DNA of 64,000 nucleotides from Abyssibacter profundi (GTDB lineage Bacteria > Pseudomonadota > Gammaproteobacteria > Nevskiales > OUC007), in assembly GCF_003151135.1 (NCBI RefSeq), contig NZ_QEQK01000001.1, positions 104,828 through 168,827 of the forward strand, written 5' to 3'. Both the position numbers and the translations under genes were made by a program. Below the pieces are notes generated by a model. It worked only from the letters and a program-made list of their open reading frames with translations, was not told the DNA's origin and made no database searches. Positions 17,815-26,201 of this stretch are shown one piece after another. Numbering within the stretch: position 1 is the stretch's first letter; each line of letters begins with the position of its first letter.

Positions 17815-18618
17815 TCATGACAGGTAATCGTGCCATGCGGAACAAACCGCAGCCGCCACGGAAAAGTCAGGATTGAGCAGAGATTCACATTGGTTGTAGC
17901 GCAATGCCCCACCGCCGGCCACCTGCAGCGTCGCGCCGGCCGCCTCGACCACACAGTGGCCCGCGGCCGTGTCCCACTCGCAGGTCGGCCCGATCCGGGG
18001 ATAGAACTCGCCGGCCCCGGCGGCCAGACGCCCGAACTTGAGCGCGCTGCCCACGCCAATGGACTCGTGGGGCGGCAGGCGGTTTAAGAGCGTCGCCAGC
18101 GCCGGTTTGGCATGGGAGCGGGTCACCAGCACACGCGGCCGTCGTGGCAAGACCGCCGTCACCGCCAGCCGCGTCGGCGGCTTCCCTGCCTCGAAACGCC
18201 AGGCCCCTTCGCCTCGAGCCGCGGCGTAGGTTTCGGACAGTGCCGGCGCATGGACCACACCCATGACGGGTTCCCCATGCTGAATCAGCGCGATATTCAC
18301 CGTGAACTCGCCATTACCGGCGATGAACTCGCGCGTGCCGTCCAGTGGGTCGACCAGCCAATACCGCGCCCACTGCCGTCGCTGTGCCCAAGACCACGGC
18401 TCGCCCTCTTCGGATAACAGGGGAATGCTGGGCGTACGTTCGCCCAGCGCCGACGCGATCACCCCGTGGGCCGCCAGGTCGGCCGCCGTCACCGGCGACT
18501 CATCCGCCTTGTAGCGCACCTCTGTCCCGGTGGCGTAGTGAGCCATAATGCGGTCACCGGCCTGCCGGGCCACCTCGACCAGACTGGCCAGCTCAAGCGG
18601 CCAGCGTGTCATTGTCAT
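17815..18618 (-). CDS. cysQ: 3'(2'),5'-bisphosphate nucleotidase CysQ
   Basis: CysQ hydrolyses PAP (3'-phosphoadenosine 5'-phosphate), a toxic by-product of sulfate assimilation and sulfotransfer. The 267 residues show the inositol-monophosphatase fold: ESPVTAADLAAH, SEEGEPW (metal Glu), WLVDPLDGTREFIAGNGEF (metal Asp pair) and CEWDTAAGHCVVEAAG. The ATG at 18618 is preceded by GGAGA at a good distance; a second ATG follows two codons later. The upstream in-frame extension runs through yrfG on the opposite strand and is a shadow. The gene is divergent from yrfG. Confidence 0.95.
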   Translation of the reverse strand: MTMTRWPLELASLVEVARQAGDRIMAHYATGTEVRYKADESPVTAADLAAHGVIASALGERTPSIPLLSEEGEPWSWAQRRQWARYWLVDPLDGTREFIAGNGEFTVNIALIQHGEPVMGVVHAPALSETYAAARGEGAWRFEAGKPPTRLAVTAVLPRRPRVLVTRSHAKPALATLLNRLPPHESIGVGSALKFGRLAAGAGEFYPRIGPTCEWDTAAGHCVVEAAGATLQVAGGGALRYNQCESLLNPDFSVAAAVCSAWHDYLS

Positions 18619-18645
18619 TGCCAAATTCTCCGCATGGTTTGCATT

Positions 18646-19311
18646 ATGCCGCCCGCTAAGCCCGACTGGTCTGCCATCGACACCATTCTGCTCGACATGG
18701 ATGGCACGATTCTGGACTTGGCCTACGACAACTGGTTCTGGCAGGAGCACATCCCCGAACAGGTCGCCCGGGCGCGGGGCGTTGAACTCCCCACCATCCG
18801 CGACGCGCTGCAGGCGCAATTCGATGCGGCCTTTGGCAGCCTCAACTGGTATTGCCTGGACCACTGGACACGCACGCTGGAGCTCGACATCGCCACCCAC
18901 AAGCAGGCGAGCCGACACCGGGTGCGCCCGCTGGATGGAGCGCTCGCGGCGATCGAACAGGCGCGTGCTCGCGGGCATGCCGTGTGGCTGGTCACCAACG
19001 CGCATCCCCTGACGCTGCAAATCAAGCTGGAGCAGACCGGTATTGCAGCCTTGTTCGATGCCTTGGTCAGTTCACATGAGCTGGACGCACCCAAGGAGCA
19101 CGCGGTGTTCTGGGAGCGCCTGCAGGCCCGCCTGCCACACGACCCCAAACGCAGCCTTTTTGTTGATGACAGCCTGCGGGTCCGCGAAGCGGCTCGGCGG
19201 GCGGGCTACCCGCATGTCTGGGCGATTGCGCGCCCTGACTCGCGCCACCCGGCACGGCCGGTCGATGATGGACCGGCGGCAGATCGACTGGCCGATGTTC
19301 TGGCGGGCTAA
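18646..19311 (+). CDS. yrfG: GMP/IMP nucleotidase (YrfG-like HAD hydrolase)
   Basis: A HAD-superfamily 5'-nucleotidase. E. coli YrfG prefers GMP and IMP. The 221-residue product matches YrfG length and order: TILLDMDGTILDLAYDNWFW (motif I with nucleophile Asp), LNWYCLDHWTRTLELDI (cap), WLVTNAHPLTLQIKLEQTGI (motif II), and RSLFVDDSLRVREAA (motif IV). I chose ATG at 18646 because it leaves the short leader expected before motif I; an in-frame ATG at 18634 is also possible. It overlaps the rhlB 3' end by 4 bases on the opposite strand. Confidence 0.93.
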   Translation: MPPAKPDWSAIDTILLDMDGTILDLAYDNWFWQEHIPEQVARARGVELPTIRDALQAQFDAAFGSLNWYCLDHWTRTLELDIATHKQASRHRVRPLDGALAAIEQARARGHAVWLVTNAHPLTLQIKLEQTGIAALFDALVSSHELDAPKEHAVFWERLQARLPHDPKRSLFVDDSLRVREAARRAGYPHVWAIARPDSRHPARPVDDGPAADRLADVLAG

Positions 19312-20609
19312 CGGCCGCCCCCGGAGCGCGGCCCGCCGCGACGCCGCCCCCCACCGCCTCCGCCACCGCTGCGACGGCGCCCATCGGCGCGCGGCTTGCG
19401 GGGCCGGGGCTTCGGCCGGGTGAGGTCCGAGGCCATGTCGTCGGGGCTGGGGATGTCGGTCTCGATCTTGAAGCCGACGTAACGTTCGATGTCAGGCAAC
19501 GAGTAGACGTACTCCTCACAGCAGAAGCTGATCGCATCGCCCTCCGCCCCTGCACGCGCGGTTCGCCCGATGCGATGAACGTAGTCCTCGGCATCCTGTG
19601 GGAGGTCGTAGTTGATGACATGCGTCACGTCAGGAATATGCAGCCCGCGCGCGGCCACATCGGTCGCCACGAGAATCGACAGCTCACCCTGCTGGAAACG
19701 CTCCAGCAAGCGCATGCGCTTGGTCTGGGGCACATCACCCGAGATGATGGCGGCAGAAAACCCATTGGCATTGAGCCAGTCGGCCACGCGCTCACCCACG
19801 CGCTTGGTATTGATGAACACCATGGTGCGATGCGGGTCGTGACGGCGCAGCCAGCCGATCAGCAGCGCGATCTTGTCGTCCTTGGAGACATGCAACATGG
19901 TCTGCCGGACCCGGTCAGCCGTGACGGTCTCGGCCTCAACGCGGACCAGCTCGGGATCGTTCATGTGCTCGTAGGCCAACTCCAGCACACGGTGCGACAG
20001 GGTGGCCGAGAACAGCATATTCAAGCGCTGTTGGGGCTTTGGCAGCTTGCGCAGCAGGTATCGGATGTCCTTGAGAAAGCCGAGATCGAACATGCGATCC
20101 GCCTCATCCAGCACGACCGCCTCCGCATGATCCAGCGTATAGGCCTTCTGCTTGTAGTAGTCGATGAGCCGGCCCGGCGTGCCCACCAGAATATCGATAC
20201 CGGCGCGCAGTTCCTCGCGCTGGGATTCGTAGCCGGTCCCACCGAACACCACCATCAAGCTCAGCTCCACATGCTTGAGCAGCGTGGCTGCGTCCTTTTC
20301 GATCTGGATCGCAAGCTCACGCGTCGGCGCGATGATCAGCGCACGCGGTGCACAGGTGAAGCCCTTGGGGATGGGCTTGGGCTCCTGGCTCAGCAATCGG
20401 TGAATCGTCGCCAGCAGAAAAGCCGCTGTCTTACCGGTGCCTGTTTGCGCCTGGCCTGCGATATCGCGCCCGGCGATGAGCTTGGGCAGCGTCTGTGCCT
20501 GGATCGGCGTGCAATGCGAAAACCCGATTTCGGCCAGGGCGGCCTGAACGGGTTCGGCAAGCGGAAGTTCTGAGAAGGCGGTTTGGGAGAGATGTGCGGC
20601 GTCGGCCAT
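19308..20609 (-). CDS. rhlB: ATP-dependent RNA helicase RhlB
   Basis: A DEAD-box helicase that, in enterobacteria, works with RNase E and PNPase in the RNA degradosome. From ATG at 20609 it has 433 residues. In order these include an F/Q-motif, AQTGTGKTAAF (Walker A), PTRELAIQI, VLDEADRMFDLGF, SATLSHRV, FINTKRVGE, ATDVAARGLHIPDV and YVHRIGRTARAG. The C-terminal tail is Arg/Gly-rich (RRRSGGGGGGGRRRGG), likely RNA-binding. The frame extends to 20684, but the shorter start fits the family. Divergent rhlB/trxA-rho is the same order as in E. coli. Confidence 0.95.
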   Translation of the reverse strand: MADAAHLSQTAFSELPLAEPVQAALAEIGFSHCTPIQAQTLPKLIAGRDIAGQAQTGTGKTAAFLLATIHRLLSQEPKPIPKGFTCAPRALIIAPTRELAIQIEKDAATLLKHVELSLMVVFGGTGYESQREELRAGIDILVGTPGRLIDYYKQKAYTLDHAEAVVLDEADRMFDLGFLKDIRYLLRKLPKPQQRLNMLFSATLSHRVLELAYEHMNDPELVRVEAETVTADRVRQTMLHVSKDDKIALLIGWLRRHDPHRTMVFINTKRVGERVADWLNANGFSAAIISGDVPQTKRMRLLERFQQGELSILVATDVAARGLHIPDVTHVINYDLPQDAEDYVHRIGRTARAGAEGDAISFCCEEYVYSLPDIERYVGFKIETDIPSPDDMASDLTRPKPRPRKPRADGRRRSGGGGGGGRRRGGPRSGGGR

Positions 20610-20808
20610 GCGCAGGGGGGCCCTGATGAATGCAAATGAGGGTGCGGCAGAGGCGTCACCCGAGATGACTTGCAATGGTAGCAAAAGTGGGCTCCAATAC
20701 GTTTCATCCCGTGCGCGCCATCACTTCTGCGCACAACGATATTCAAATTCCCCGCACAATCTTGCGTCTGCGCCCTGCGACCGCCATCGTCGCGGCGGGA
20801 CGGATGGC

Positions 20809-20824
20809 CCCCTCACGTGAGGGG
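20809..20824. promoter_or_regulatory. Perfect 16-bp palindrome upstream of trxA
   Basis: CCCCTCACGTGAGGGG is a perfect palindrome 78 bp before the trxA start codon, in the 292-bp divergent rhlB/trxA region. It could be an operator for a dimeric regulator or a hairpin in the trxA leader. No known regulator site is recognised. Confidence 0.4.
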
Positions 20825-20901
20825 CGTCACTTCCATTGATTCGGGCGTTGCCTGCCTGCAAGGGCCTGCAACCCAACCCACGATTGATTCAAGGAGTTGT
20901 T

Positions 20902-21231
20902 ATGAGCGAGAACATCGCTGTCGTAACCGACGCCAGCTTCGACGAAGATGTGAAGCAGGCTTCGGTACCGGTACTGGTCGACTACTGGGCGGAATGGTGC
21001 GGTCCCTGCAAGATGATCGCCCCAGTCCTGGAAGAAATTGCCAAGGACTATGACGGTCGCCTCAAGGTGGCCAAGCTCAATGTCGACGAAAACCCGGGCA
21101 CGCCGCCCAAGTTCGGCATCCGTGGTATTCCGACGCTGATGCTGTTTAAGGACGGCGAAGTGGCAGCCACCAAGGTCGGCGCGCTGTCCAAGGCCCAATT
21201 GTCCGACTTCATCGATCAGCACATCGCCTGA
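20902..21231 (+). CDS. trxA: Thioredoxin 1
   Basis: The 109-residue cytosolic thioredoxin reduces protein disulfides, for example in ribonucleotide reductase and PAPS reductase. The active site is in [14 protein letters not shown], and the cis-proline loop in [14 protein letters not shown]. The ATG at 20902 follows a good Shine-Dalgarno (AAGGAG, 20891-20896). The gene is followed by a strong hairpin before rho. The rhlB/trxA/rho arrangement is conserved in gammaproteobacteria. Confidence 0.97.
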   Translation: MSENIAVVTDASFDEDVKQASVPVLVDYWAEWCGPCKMIAPVLEEIAKDYDGRLKVAKLNVDENPGTPPKFGIRGIPTLMLFKDGEVAATKVGALSKAQLSDFIDQHIA

Positions 21232-21239
21232 TCCTGTTC

Positions 21240-21276
21240 GGGGCCGGCCACGCCGGCCCCGTCCACTTCATTTTTT
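21240..21276 (+). terminator. Hairpin downstream of trxA
   Basis: A perfect 9-bp GC stem, GGGGCCGGC (21240-21248) and GCCGGCCCC (21252-21260), has a 3-base loop. A T6 run follows 10 bases later (21271-21276). It probably ends trxA transcription at least partially, leaving rho to its own promoter or read-through. The separation of the T-run from the stem lowers confidence. Confidence 0.55.
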
Positions 21277-21302
21277 AACCAACCCCTTACGGTAGACACC
21301 CG

Positions 21303-22958
21303 GTGACGAAAGAAGAGACCGCCGTAGACGACGTGGCAGATCGTCCTGAGAACACGGACGACGCAGCGCGCAAGCCCCGCAAGAAGGTCAAGCTGGCGGT
21401 CGAGCCCCCCGGCGATACCGCGGCTGCGCCCGAGGCGCCCGCCGCCGAGCCCGCCAAGGAAAAACCGGCAGCCAAGTCGAAGCGTTCCGACAGCGGCAGC
21501 AACAACGATGGCGACTCCGACGACGACCGGGGTAACCAGAACAATGACGGCGGCAACGGTGGCGACGACAACGGTGGCAACCGGGGTCGCAACAACCGTC
21601 GCGGGGGTGACCAGAACCAGGGCGGCGGCCGGCGCCGGCGTGGTCGACGCAATCGTGATCAGCAGCCCGAGCCGATCCCCGAGTACGACGGTCCACCGCT
21701 GAACATCAGTGAGCTCAAGTCCAAGACAGCCTCCGAGCTCATTGAGGAAGCCGAGGCCATGGGCATCGAGAATGTCTCGCGGGCCAAAAAGCAGGACGTC
21801 ATCTTTCAGATGATCCGCACCCGCGCCAAGATGGGTCAGCAAATCTTTGGCGACGGCGTGCTGGAAATTCTCTCGGATGGATTTGGCTTTCTGCGCGCGC
21901 CTGAGGCGTCATACCAGGCGGGCCCGGACGACATCTACGTCTCCCCATCGCAGATTCGACGCTTCTCGCTGCGCACCGGCGACAGCATTACCGGCCAGAT
22001 TCGGACACCTAAAGACAATGAGCGCTATTTCGCGCTGCTCAAGGTCGACACCATCAATGGTGAAACGCCGGAACAGTCCAAGCGCAAAGTGCCCTTCGAG
22101 AACCTGACCCCGCTGTTCCCGGAACAGCAGCTGGTCATGGAAGTGGGCAATGGCAGCACCGAAGACATCACCGCAAGAATCGTCGATATCGTCTCGCCTT
22201 TCGGTAAGGGACAGCGCGGGCTGATCGTCTCGCCGCCCAAAGCCGGTAAGACCATGCTGATGCAGAATCTGGCGCAAAGCGTGGCCGCCAACTACCCGGA
22301 CGCGTACCTCATCGTGCTGCTCATCGATGAGCGCCCAGAAGAAGTCACCGACATGCAGCGCTCTGTGCGCGGCGAGGTCGTGTCGTCGACGTTTGACGAG
22401 CCGGCAGCGCGCCACGTCCAGGTGGCCGAGATGGTCATCGAGAAGGCCAAGCGCCTGGTCGAGCACAAGATGGATGTCGTCATTCTGCTGGACTCCATCA
22501 CACGCTTGGCACGTGCCTACAACACGGTCGCCCCCAGCTCCGGCAAGGTGCTGACCGGCGGCGTGGACGCCAACGCACTGCAAAAGCCGAAGCGCTTTTT
22601 CGGCGCGGCCCGCAATGTGGAGGAAGGTGGCTCACTCACCATCATTGCCACGGCACTGGTGGAAACCGGCTCCAAGATGGACGAGGTGATCTACGAGGAG
22701 TTCAAGGGCACCGGCAACATGGAAATCCAGATGGAACGCCGGATCGCCGAGAAGCGCGTGTTCCCGGCCATCAACATCAACCGCTCCGGCACGCGCCGCG
22801 AAGAGTTGATGATGGATGCCGTCACGCTGCAGAAGGTCTGGGTGCTGCGCAAGCTGCTGCATTCCATGGACGAGATCGCAGCGGTCGAACTGCTGATCGA
22901 CCGAATGAAACAGACCAAGACCAACGCGGAGTTCTTCGACTCCATGAAGCGGCAGTAG
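21303..22958 (+). CDS. rho: Transcription termination factor Rho with long disordered N-terminal region
   Basis: Rho is the hexameric RNA-dependent ATPase helicase that ends transcription. The GTG start at 21303 gives 551 residues, about 130 more than E. coli Rho. Residues about 1-125 are low-complexity: first charged and Ala/Pro-rich, then Asn/Asp/Gly-rich ([19 protein letters not shown]), then Arg/Gly/Gln-rich ([13 protein letters not shown]). A normal Rho follows: Rho_N ([20 protein letters not shown]), the cold-shock-like RNA-binding domain, Walker A ([15 protein letters not shown]), Walker B ([16 protein letters not shown]) and SGTRREELM. Such extensions can alter RNA affinity or promote condensates in other bacteria; that role here is inference. 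Confidence 0.95.
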   Translation: MTKEETAVDDVADRPENTDDAARKPRKKVKLAVEPPGDTAAAPEAPAAEPAKEKPAAKSKRSDSGSNNDGDSDDDRGNQNNDGGNGGDDNGGNRGRNNRRGGDQNQGGGRRRRGRRNRDQQPEPIPEYDGPPLNISELKSKTASELIEEAEAMGIENVSRAKKQDVIFQMIRTRAKMGQQIFGDGVLEILSDGFGFLRAPEASYQAGPDDIYVSPSQIRRFSLRTGDSITGQIRTPKDNERYFALLKVDTINGETPEQSKRKVPFENLTPLFPEQQLVMEVGNGSTEDITARIVDIVSPFGKGQRGLIVSPPKAGKTMLMQNLAQSVAANYPDAYLIVLLIDERPEEVTDMQRSVRGEVVSSTFDEPAARHVQVAEMVIEKAKRLVEHKMDVVILLDSITRLARAYNTVAPSSGKVLTGGVDANALQKPKRFFGAARNVEEGGSLTIIATALVETGSKMDEVIYEEFKGTGNMEIQMERRIAEKRVFPAININRSGTRREELMMDAVTLQKVWVLRKLLHSMDEIAAVELLIDRMKQTKTNAEFFDSMKRQ

Positions 22959-22965
22959 GCTCGTT

Positions 22966-23023
22966 GGGGAAACGCTGATCTATTCGCGCCGTCTTGGTGG
23001 TGCGAATAGACCAGTGTTTCCCC
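22966..23023. repeat. Dispersed repeat, copy 2: 58-bp hairpin remnant
   Basis: The arms GGGGAAACGCTGATCTATTCGC (22966-22987) and 23002-23023 are inverted copies matching at 20 of 22 positions, separated by 14 bases. Both arms match the terminal inverted repeats of copy 1 (13763-14100). The centre (GTCTTGGTGGTG) matches the inside of copy 1's right end. This is what an internal deletion of the full element would leave. It lies 7 bp after the rho stop codon and before the rho terminator. Confidence 0.8.
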
Positions 23024-23043
23024 TAGCACAAGTCGACCGGCGC

Positions 23044-23070
23044 AAAAAGGCCCCATCCGGGGCCTTTTTT
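23044..23070 (+). terminator. Rho-independent terminator of rho
   Basis: The hairpin GGCCCC (23049-23054), ATCC loop, GGGGCC (23059-23064) is followed by T6 (23065-23070) and preceded by A5, extending the stem with A-T pairs. This is a classic intrinsic terminator about 90 bp after the rho stop, and could work on both strands. Confidence 0.88.
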
Positions 23071-23240
23071 GCTGCACCGCAATAGGGCTTCATATCAGCG
23101 CAACACGGTTGCACCAAACTCCACCGAACGATGGATGCCCGCCGGCCCGTGACCGCTGGTAGGATCACGACCTCAACGAGAGATTGGTCACATATCGACC
23201 AGCAGCGGGCTGGTTACACTGCCCGCCATAAGAAAGTTTT

Positions 23241-23384
23241 AGGTGCCACAGGACATGCAGTGTCCGCTTTTTGGGGCGCCTGACGTTTAGACAGTCAGGG
23301 AGTTTTCAAGACGGAGCCGGCCTTGCGCTAGGCAACAATCCTCAATGCACCTCCCAGCCTGGTCCGCTGTTTGCGAACCGGGCT
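23241..23384 (+). ncRNA. Candidate structured leader RNA or small RNA (unidentified)
   Basis: Three hairpins can be drawn. The first pairs AGGTGCC (23241-23247) with GGCGCCT (23275-23281) around an inner GGACA/TGTCC stem. The second pairs CTGAC (23280-23284) with GTCAG (23294-23298), and competes with the first at its base. The third pairs AGCCTGGT (23356-23363) with ACCGGGCT (23377-23384), with an inner CGC/GCG. GGA motifs occur in unpaired segments. It lies about 120 bp upstream of the GNAT/glycosyltransferase pair. I do not recognise any known riboswitch or small RNA class here. It may be a regulatory leader, a free small RNA, or chance pairing in GC-rich DNA. Confidence 0.3.
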
Positions 23385-23504
23385 AGGTAGGCGACGTTGA
23401 TGAACCGTCAAGAACCGGGTGGCCAGAAGCCGCCAGGACAGCCCAGGGAAGTTGCAGCAAGGCTGCACGGCACAACAGAGCAAGAACTGGAAGGCGAACA
23501 GTCC

Positions 23505-24221
23505 ATGAACATTCGAAACGCGACCCCGAACGACGCACCGACGATCCTCGACATGGTGGATCTCGCCGGTGAAGGGATTCCCCGATATCTGTGGCGCACC
23601 GGCGCCCGCAACGGCGAATCACCCCTGGAAGCGGGTTTGCGGCAGATGTCCGAACGCCAGGGCGAGTTCAGCTTCACCCATTCTCGCGTCTACGCGCATC
23701 AGGATGCCGTCGTCGGCGTCTGCCAGGCCTTCGACCTGGATTCCGTTCGGAATCACCGGGACATCCAGAATTGCTGCGACGTGATCCGCGGCTTGGTCGA
23801 ACTCGAAGAGATGGCCCAGGGCAGCTGGTATATCAATGCACTGGCCACCGCATCCAGCCTGCGTGGCCGCGGTGTTGGACGTGCGCTACTGGCCGACTCG
23901 GTCCGGCGCGCAGACGCCCTGGGACTGCGACAGGTCAGCCTGATCGTCTCGTCGAACAACCGCCCCGCCAAGGCTTTGTACGATCGGCTCGGGTTTCGTT
24001 TCGAAGCCCAGCGAGTGGCCGAGCAGTTCCCCGAGCAAGGCCACGGCGGGGAATGGATTCTGATGCTTGCGGAAACCGACGCCCTGATCGAGGCGCTGCC
24101 CATGCAGGCAGCGGCGTTGCCGGCGAGCGAGACCCCCAGGCATGACCGTCCACATCCTGCAGTCGCACAATCCGAACGCCGTCACGCCATGGATTCAGGC
24201 GTGCTTGCAGTCGGTACGTAA
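23505..24221 (+). CDS. GNAT family N-acetyltransferase
   Basis: 238 residues from ATG at 23505, preceded by GGAAGG. The GNAT fold is recognisable from the N-terminal MNIRNATPNDAPTILDMVD. The acetyl-CoA loop is in SSLRGRGVGRALLADSV (Q/RxxGxG/A-like), and the C-terminal SSNNRPAKALYDRLGFRFEAQ follows. Its 3' end overlaps the next gene, a glycosyltransferase-like protein, by 80 bases in another frame, so the two are coupled. The substrate is unknown; acetylation of a sugar or amino acid is only a guess from the neighbour. The tail after about residue 205 lies outside the domain. Confidence 0.82.
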   Translation: MNIRNATPNDAPTILDMVDLAGEGIPRYLWRTGARNGESPLEAGLRQMSERQGEFSFTHSRVYAHQDAVVGVCQAFDLDSVRNHRDIQNCCDVIRGLVELEEMAQGSWYINALATASSLRGRGVGRALLADSVRRADALGLRQVSLIVSSNNRPAKALYDRLGFRFEAQRVAEQFPEQGHGGEWILMLAETDALIEALPMQAAALPASETPRHDRPHPAVAQSERRHAMDSGVLAVGT

Positions 24222-24951
24222 CTGGGCAGCCGACCAAGGCTACGACTATCAGTTCATCGGCGACGAGTTACTCGCTGCGCTACCCGATGACCTGAAGCGT
24301 AAAACCGCATCACAGCCTGTCGTCAGCAGTGACCTGGGTCGTCTGATCTGGCTCCAGCAGCGACTGGATGAAGGCGCGGAGACCGTCGTCTGGCTGGATG
24401 CCGACACCTGGATTTTCAACCCGGCTGAATTCCACCTGCCTGCCGCCAACGCGGCCATCGGGCGAGAGTGCTGGGTCCAGGCCGATGGTCGGCGATGGCG
24501 CTGCTATCGCAAGGTGCACAATGCAGCCCTCATGTTCCGGACCGGCAACAGCCTGTTGCCGTTTTATCGAGAAACCGCCGAACGCCTGTTGCGCGCCCAT
24601 GCCGGCACGCGTGTCGTCCCGCAACTGATTGGCCCCAAATTGCTGACGGCGCTGCATTCCGCCTGCCAACTGCCCGTGTGGGAACAGGCAGGCGTGTTCA
24701 GCCCGGCCGTCATCGCGGATCTCATGCGCGGCGGAGGTGCAGCGCTACAGCTGCTATTGAAACGTGGAGCGCCACCGGCAGCCTCCAATCTTTGCCAGTC
24801 TTCGGTGGCACGTGGCGAGTTGCAGGCTGAGACGCTGTCACGGCTGACCCAAGACGCCCCGGCCGTTCGCCAGCGCCTGTCTCAAGCCGCGGCAGGGACC
24901 GCGGACACGGGATTCACGGATAAACGCGCTAGAACCCAAGATCCAGCATGA
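24142..24951 (+). CDS. Glycosyltransferase-like protein (GT-A fold, DxD motif)
   Basis: 269 residues. The start MTVHILQSHNPNAVTPWI and the motif TVVWLDADTWIFNP (DxD for metal/nucleotide-sugar binding, near residue 95) suggest a GT-A glycosyltransferase. It resembles small galactosyl/mannosyltransferase-type proteins. HNAALMFRTGNSLLPFY fits the acceptor-side region. The C-terminal 60 residues look divergent. Its start is buried in the GNAT gene (80-base overlap), and its 3' end overlaps the convergent lipoprotein gene by 23 bases. Donor and acceptor are unknown. Confidence 0.6.
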   Translation: MTVHILQSHNPNAVTPWIQACLQSVRNWAADQGYDYQFIGDELLAALPDDLKRKTASQPVVSSDLGRLIWLQQRLDEGAETVVWLDADTWIFNPAEFHLPAANAAIGRECWVQADGRRWRCYRKVHNAALMFRTGNSLLPFYRETAERLLRAHAGTRVVPQLIGPKLLTALHSACQLPVWEQAGVFSPAVIADLMRGGGAALQLLLKRGAPPAASNLCQSSVARGELQAETLSRLTQDAPAVRQRLSQAAAGTADTGFTDKRARTQDPA

Positions 24952-25642
24952 GACGTTTGGCCAGGACGCGATGCTGATCCGTGATCACGGGACGTAACGC
25001 GTCGAGTTGCTCCTCAGACAAGGCCAGCACCCGCAGCCACTGCTCGGTGCTACGCACGGCACCCTCAAAGCCCTCCGCGTGGCCCAACTCAGCGCCCTGC
25101 GCATCGAACACGGTCAATTGCAGGGCCGAGAAGTTCACGCCGCGCAGACCGGAAGGCGCCGAGAACTGATAAACGCCGAAGCCGGTGACGCTCTCGCCCG
25201 TCCCGAAAAACACGTCGCCGACCTCACCGGCCGTGGCGATAACCAGCACATCGGCGTTTAAGCGCCCGGCCAGATCGCGTAAACGCGCCTGCTGGGTTTC
25301 GCTTTGCGGCTGATTCAAATGCTCATAGGAATCGGTGAAGCGCAGCTGCTGCCGCAGCCCAAGGCCGTTTTGAACCCGCACCTCGGAAAAGCCATGGCCA
25401 CGGAGCGTCGCGGCCACTTCGTTGGCCACCACATCGTGCAGCCCCCAGCGATCCACACGCAGGCTGTCGCGCCCGAGCGCTGCTTCCTGAATGCCACGGC
25501 TCTGCAGATAAAGAATGGCGTCGATCGCACCAATCACGACAATGTCCTGGCCGGTGCCGGCTTCCGACAAGGTCTTGTAGGGCGAACTCGCGCAGGCTGA
25601 GAGGGTCAGCGAGGCAATCAGAAGCAACAGGGGGCGCATCAT
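24929..25642 (-). CDS. Predicted lipoprotein of unknown function
   Basis: 237 residues with a clear lipoprotein signal: MMRPLLLLIASLTLSAC, with the lipobox Cys at 17. The mature domain alternates strand and helix (GQDIVVIGAIDAILYLQSRG, LNADVLVIATAGEVGDVFFG, LQLTVFDAQGAELG), reminiscent of small periplasmic CsgG/LpoB-like lipoproteins, but I cannot assign a family. The start may be 25642 or the next Met at 25639. It overlaps the convergent glycosyltransferase gene by 23 bases. Confidence 0.72.
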   Translation of the reverse strand: MMRPLLLLIASLTLSACASSPYKTLSEAGTGQDIVVIGAIDAILYLQSRGIQEAALGRDSLRVDRWGLHDVVANEVAATLRGHGFSEVRVQNGLGLRQQLRFTDSYEHLNQPQSETQQARLRDLAGRLNADVLVIATAGEVGDVFFGTGESVTGFGVYQFSAPSGLRGVNFSALQLTVFDAQGAELGHAEGFEGAVRSTEQWLRVLALSEEQLDALRPVITDQHRVLAKRLMLDLGF

Positions 25643-25745
25643 GGCGTGTCCAGTTCCGCGTCCATGCGGTGCAGCAAATGAGATGCCATATCCTGCCCGA
25701 TGCGCCCCCCGCTGGATAGCGCCATGACGTGGAGCGTGGCGCGAT

Positions 25746-26201
25746 TTAGTGAACGACGTCCATGTCTAGCGCACGTTCAATCGCATCGGTGGGATGCGAA
25801 GCCAGATCCTTATTGATGGACTGCGACACGCATCGTGCGGTCGGCCGATCCAGATGATCGCGTAATCGGCCCAGGAAGCGGGGCGCCGAAATCAGAACCA
25901 AATCGTCCACGCCTTGCTGGGTGCGCGCATCGCGCAGCCAACCCGCCAGCTCGACTGCAAAGCGCTCCGCCTCATGCTCGTGGGCCTGACGGCTGCCATT
26001 GGTTTGGTCTTCGCCGTGGCCGGCACTGGCGTGCGTGGCGCCCTGCCCGCCGGTGACCAACTCCTGGTTTTTTAGCCGCGACGCCTCATGCGACAAAACC
26101 TCGACTGGCTCAAGGGGTAGTCGGGCCGCCCGGAACCGGAAAATCTTGGCCTGGGCTGCATCGGCCACCACCACCAGGCGGTGCTGAAAGTCTTCGTGCA
26201 T
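25746..26201 (-). CDS. Host attachment protein family (PF10116-like)
   Basis: 151 residues from ATG at 26201. The opening RLVVVADAAQAKIFRFRA and the closing INKDLASHPTDAIERALD are typical of the Host_attach/baeRF-like family, which is related to archaeal release factor eRF1 domains. The middle region is His/Gly/Gln-rich (THASAGHGEDQTNGSRQAHE), followed by FAVELAGWLRDARTQQGVDDLVLISAPRFLG. The name comes from an Agrobacterium attachment phenotype; the biochemical role is unknown. It lies about 100 bp from the lipoprotein gene on the same strand. Confidence 0.8.
   Translation of the reverse strand: MHEDFQHRLVVVADAAQAKIFRFRAARLPLEPVEVLSHEASRLKNQELVTGGQGATHASAGHGEDQTNGSRQAHEHEAERFAVELAGWLRDARTQQGVDDLVLISAPRFLGRLRDHLDRPTARCVSQSINKDLASHPTDAIERALDMDVVH

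Larger units (their letters stand above)
22959..23504. other. 546-bp gap between rho and the GNAT gene
   Basis: This gap holds, in order: repeat copy 2 (22966-23023), the rho terminator (23044-23070), about 150 bp with no clear signal, and a hairpin-rich segment (23241-23384). A possible GNAT leader follows, with RBS-like GGAAGG just before the ATG at 23505. The frame is open from 23397 with a TTG/ATG, but those 36 residues are low-complexity and lack family support. Confidence 0.7.
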
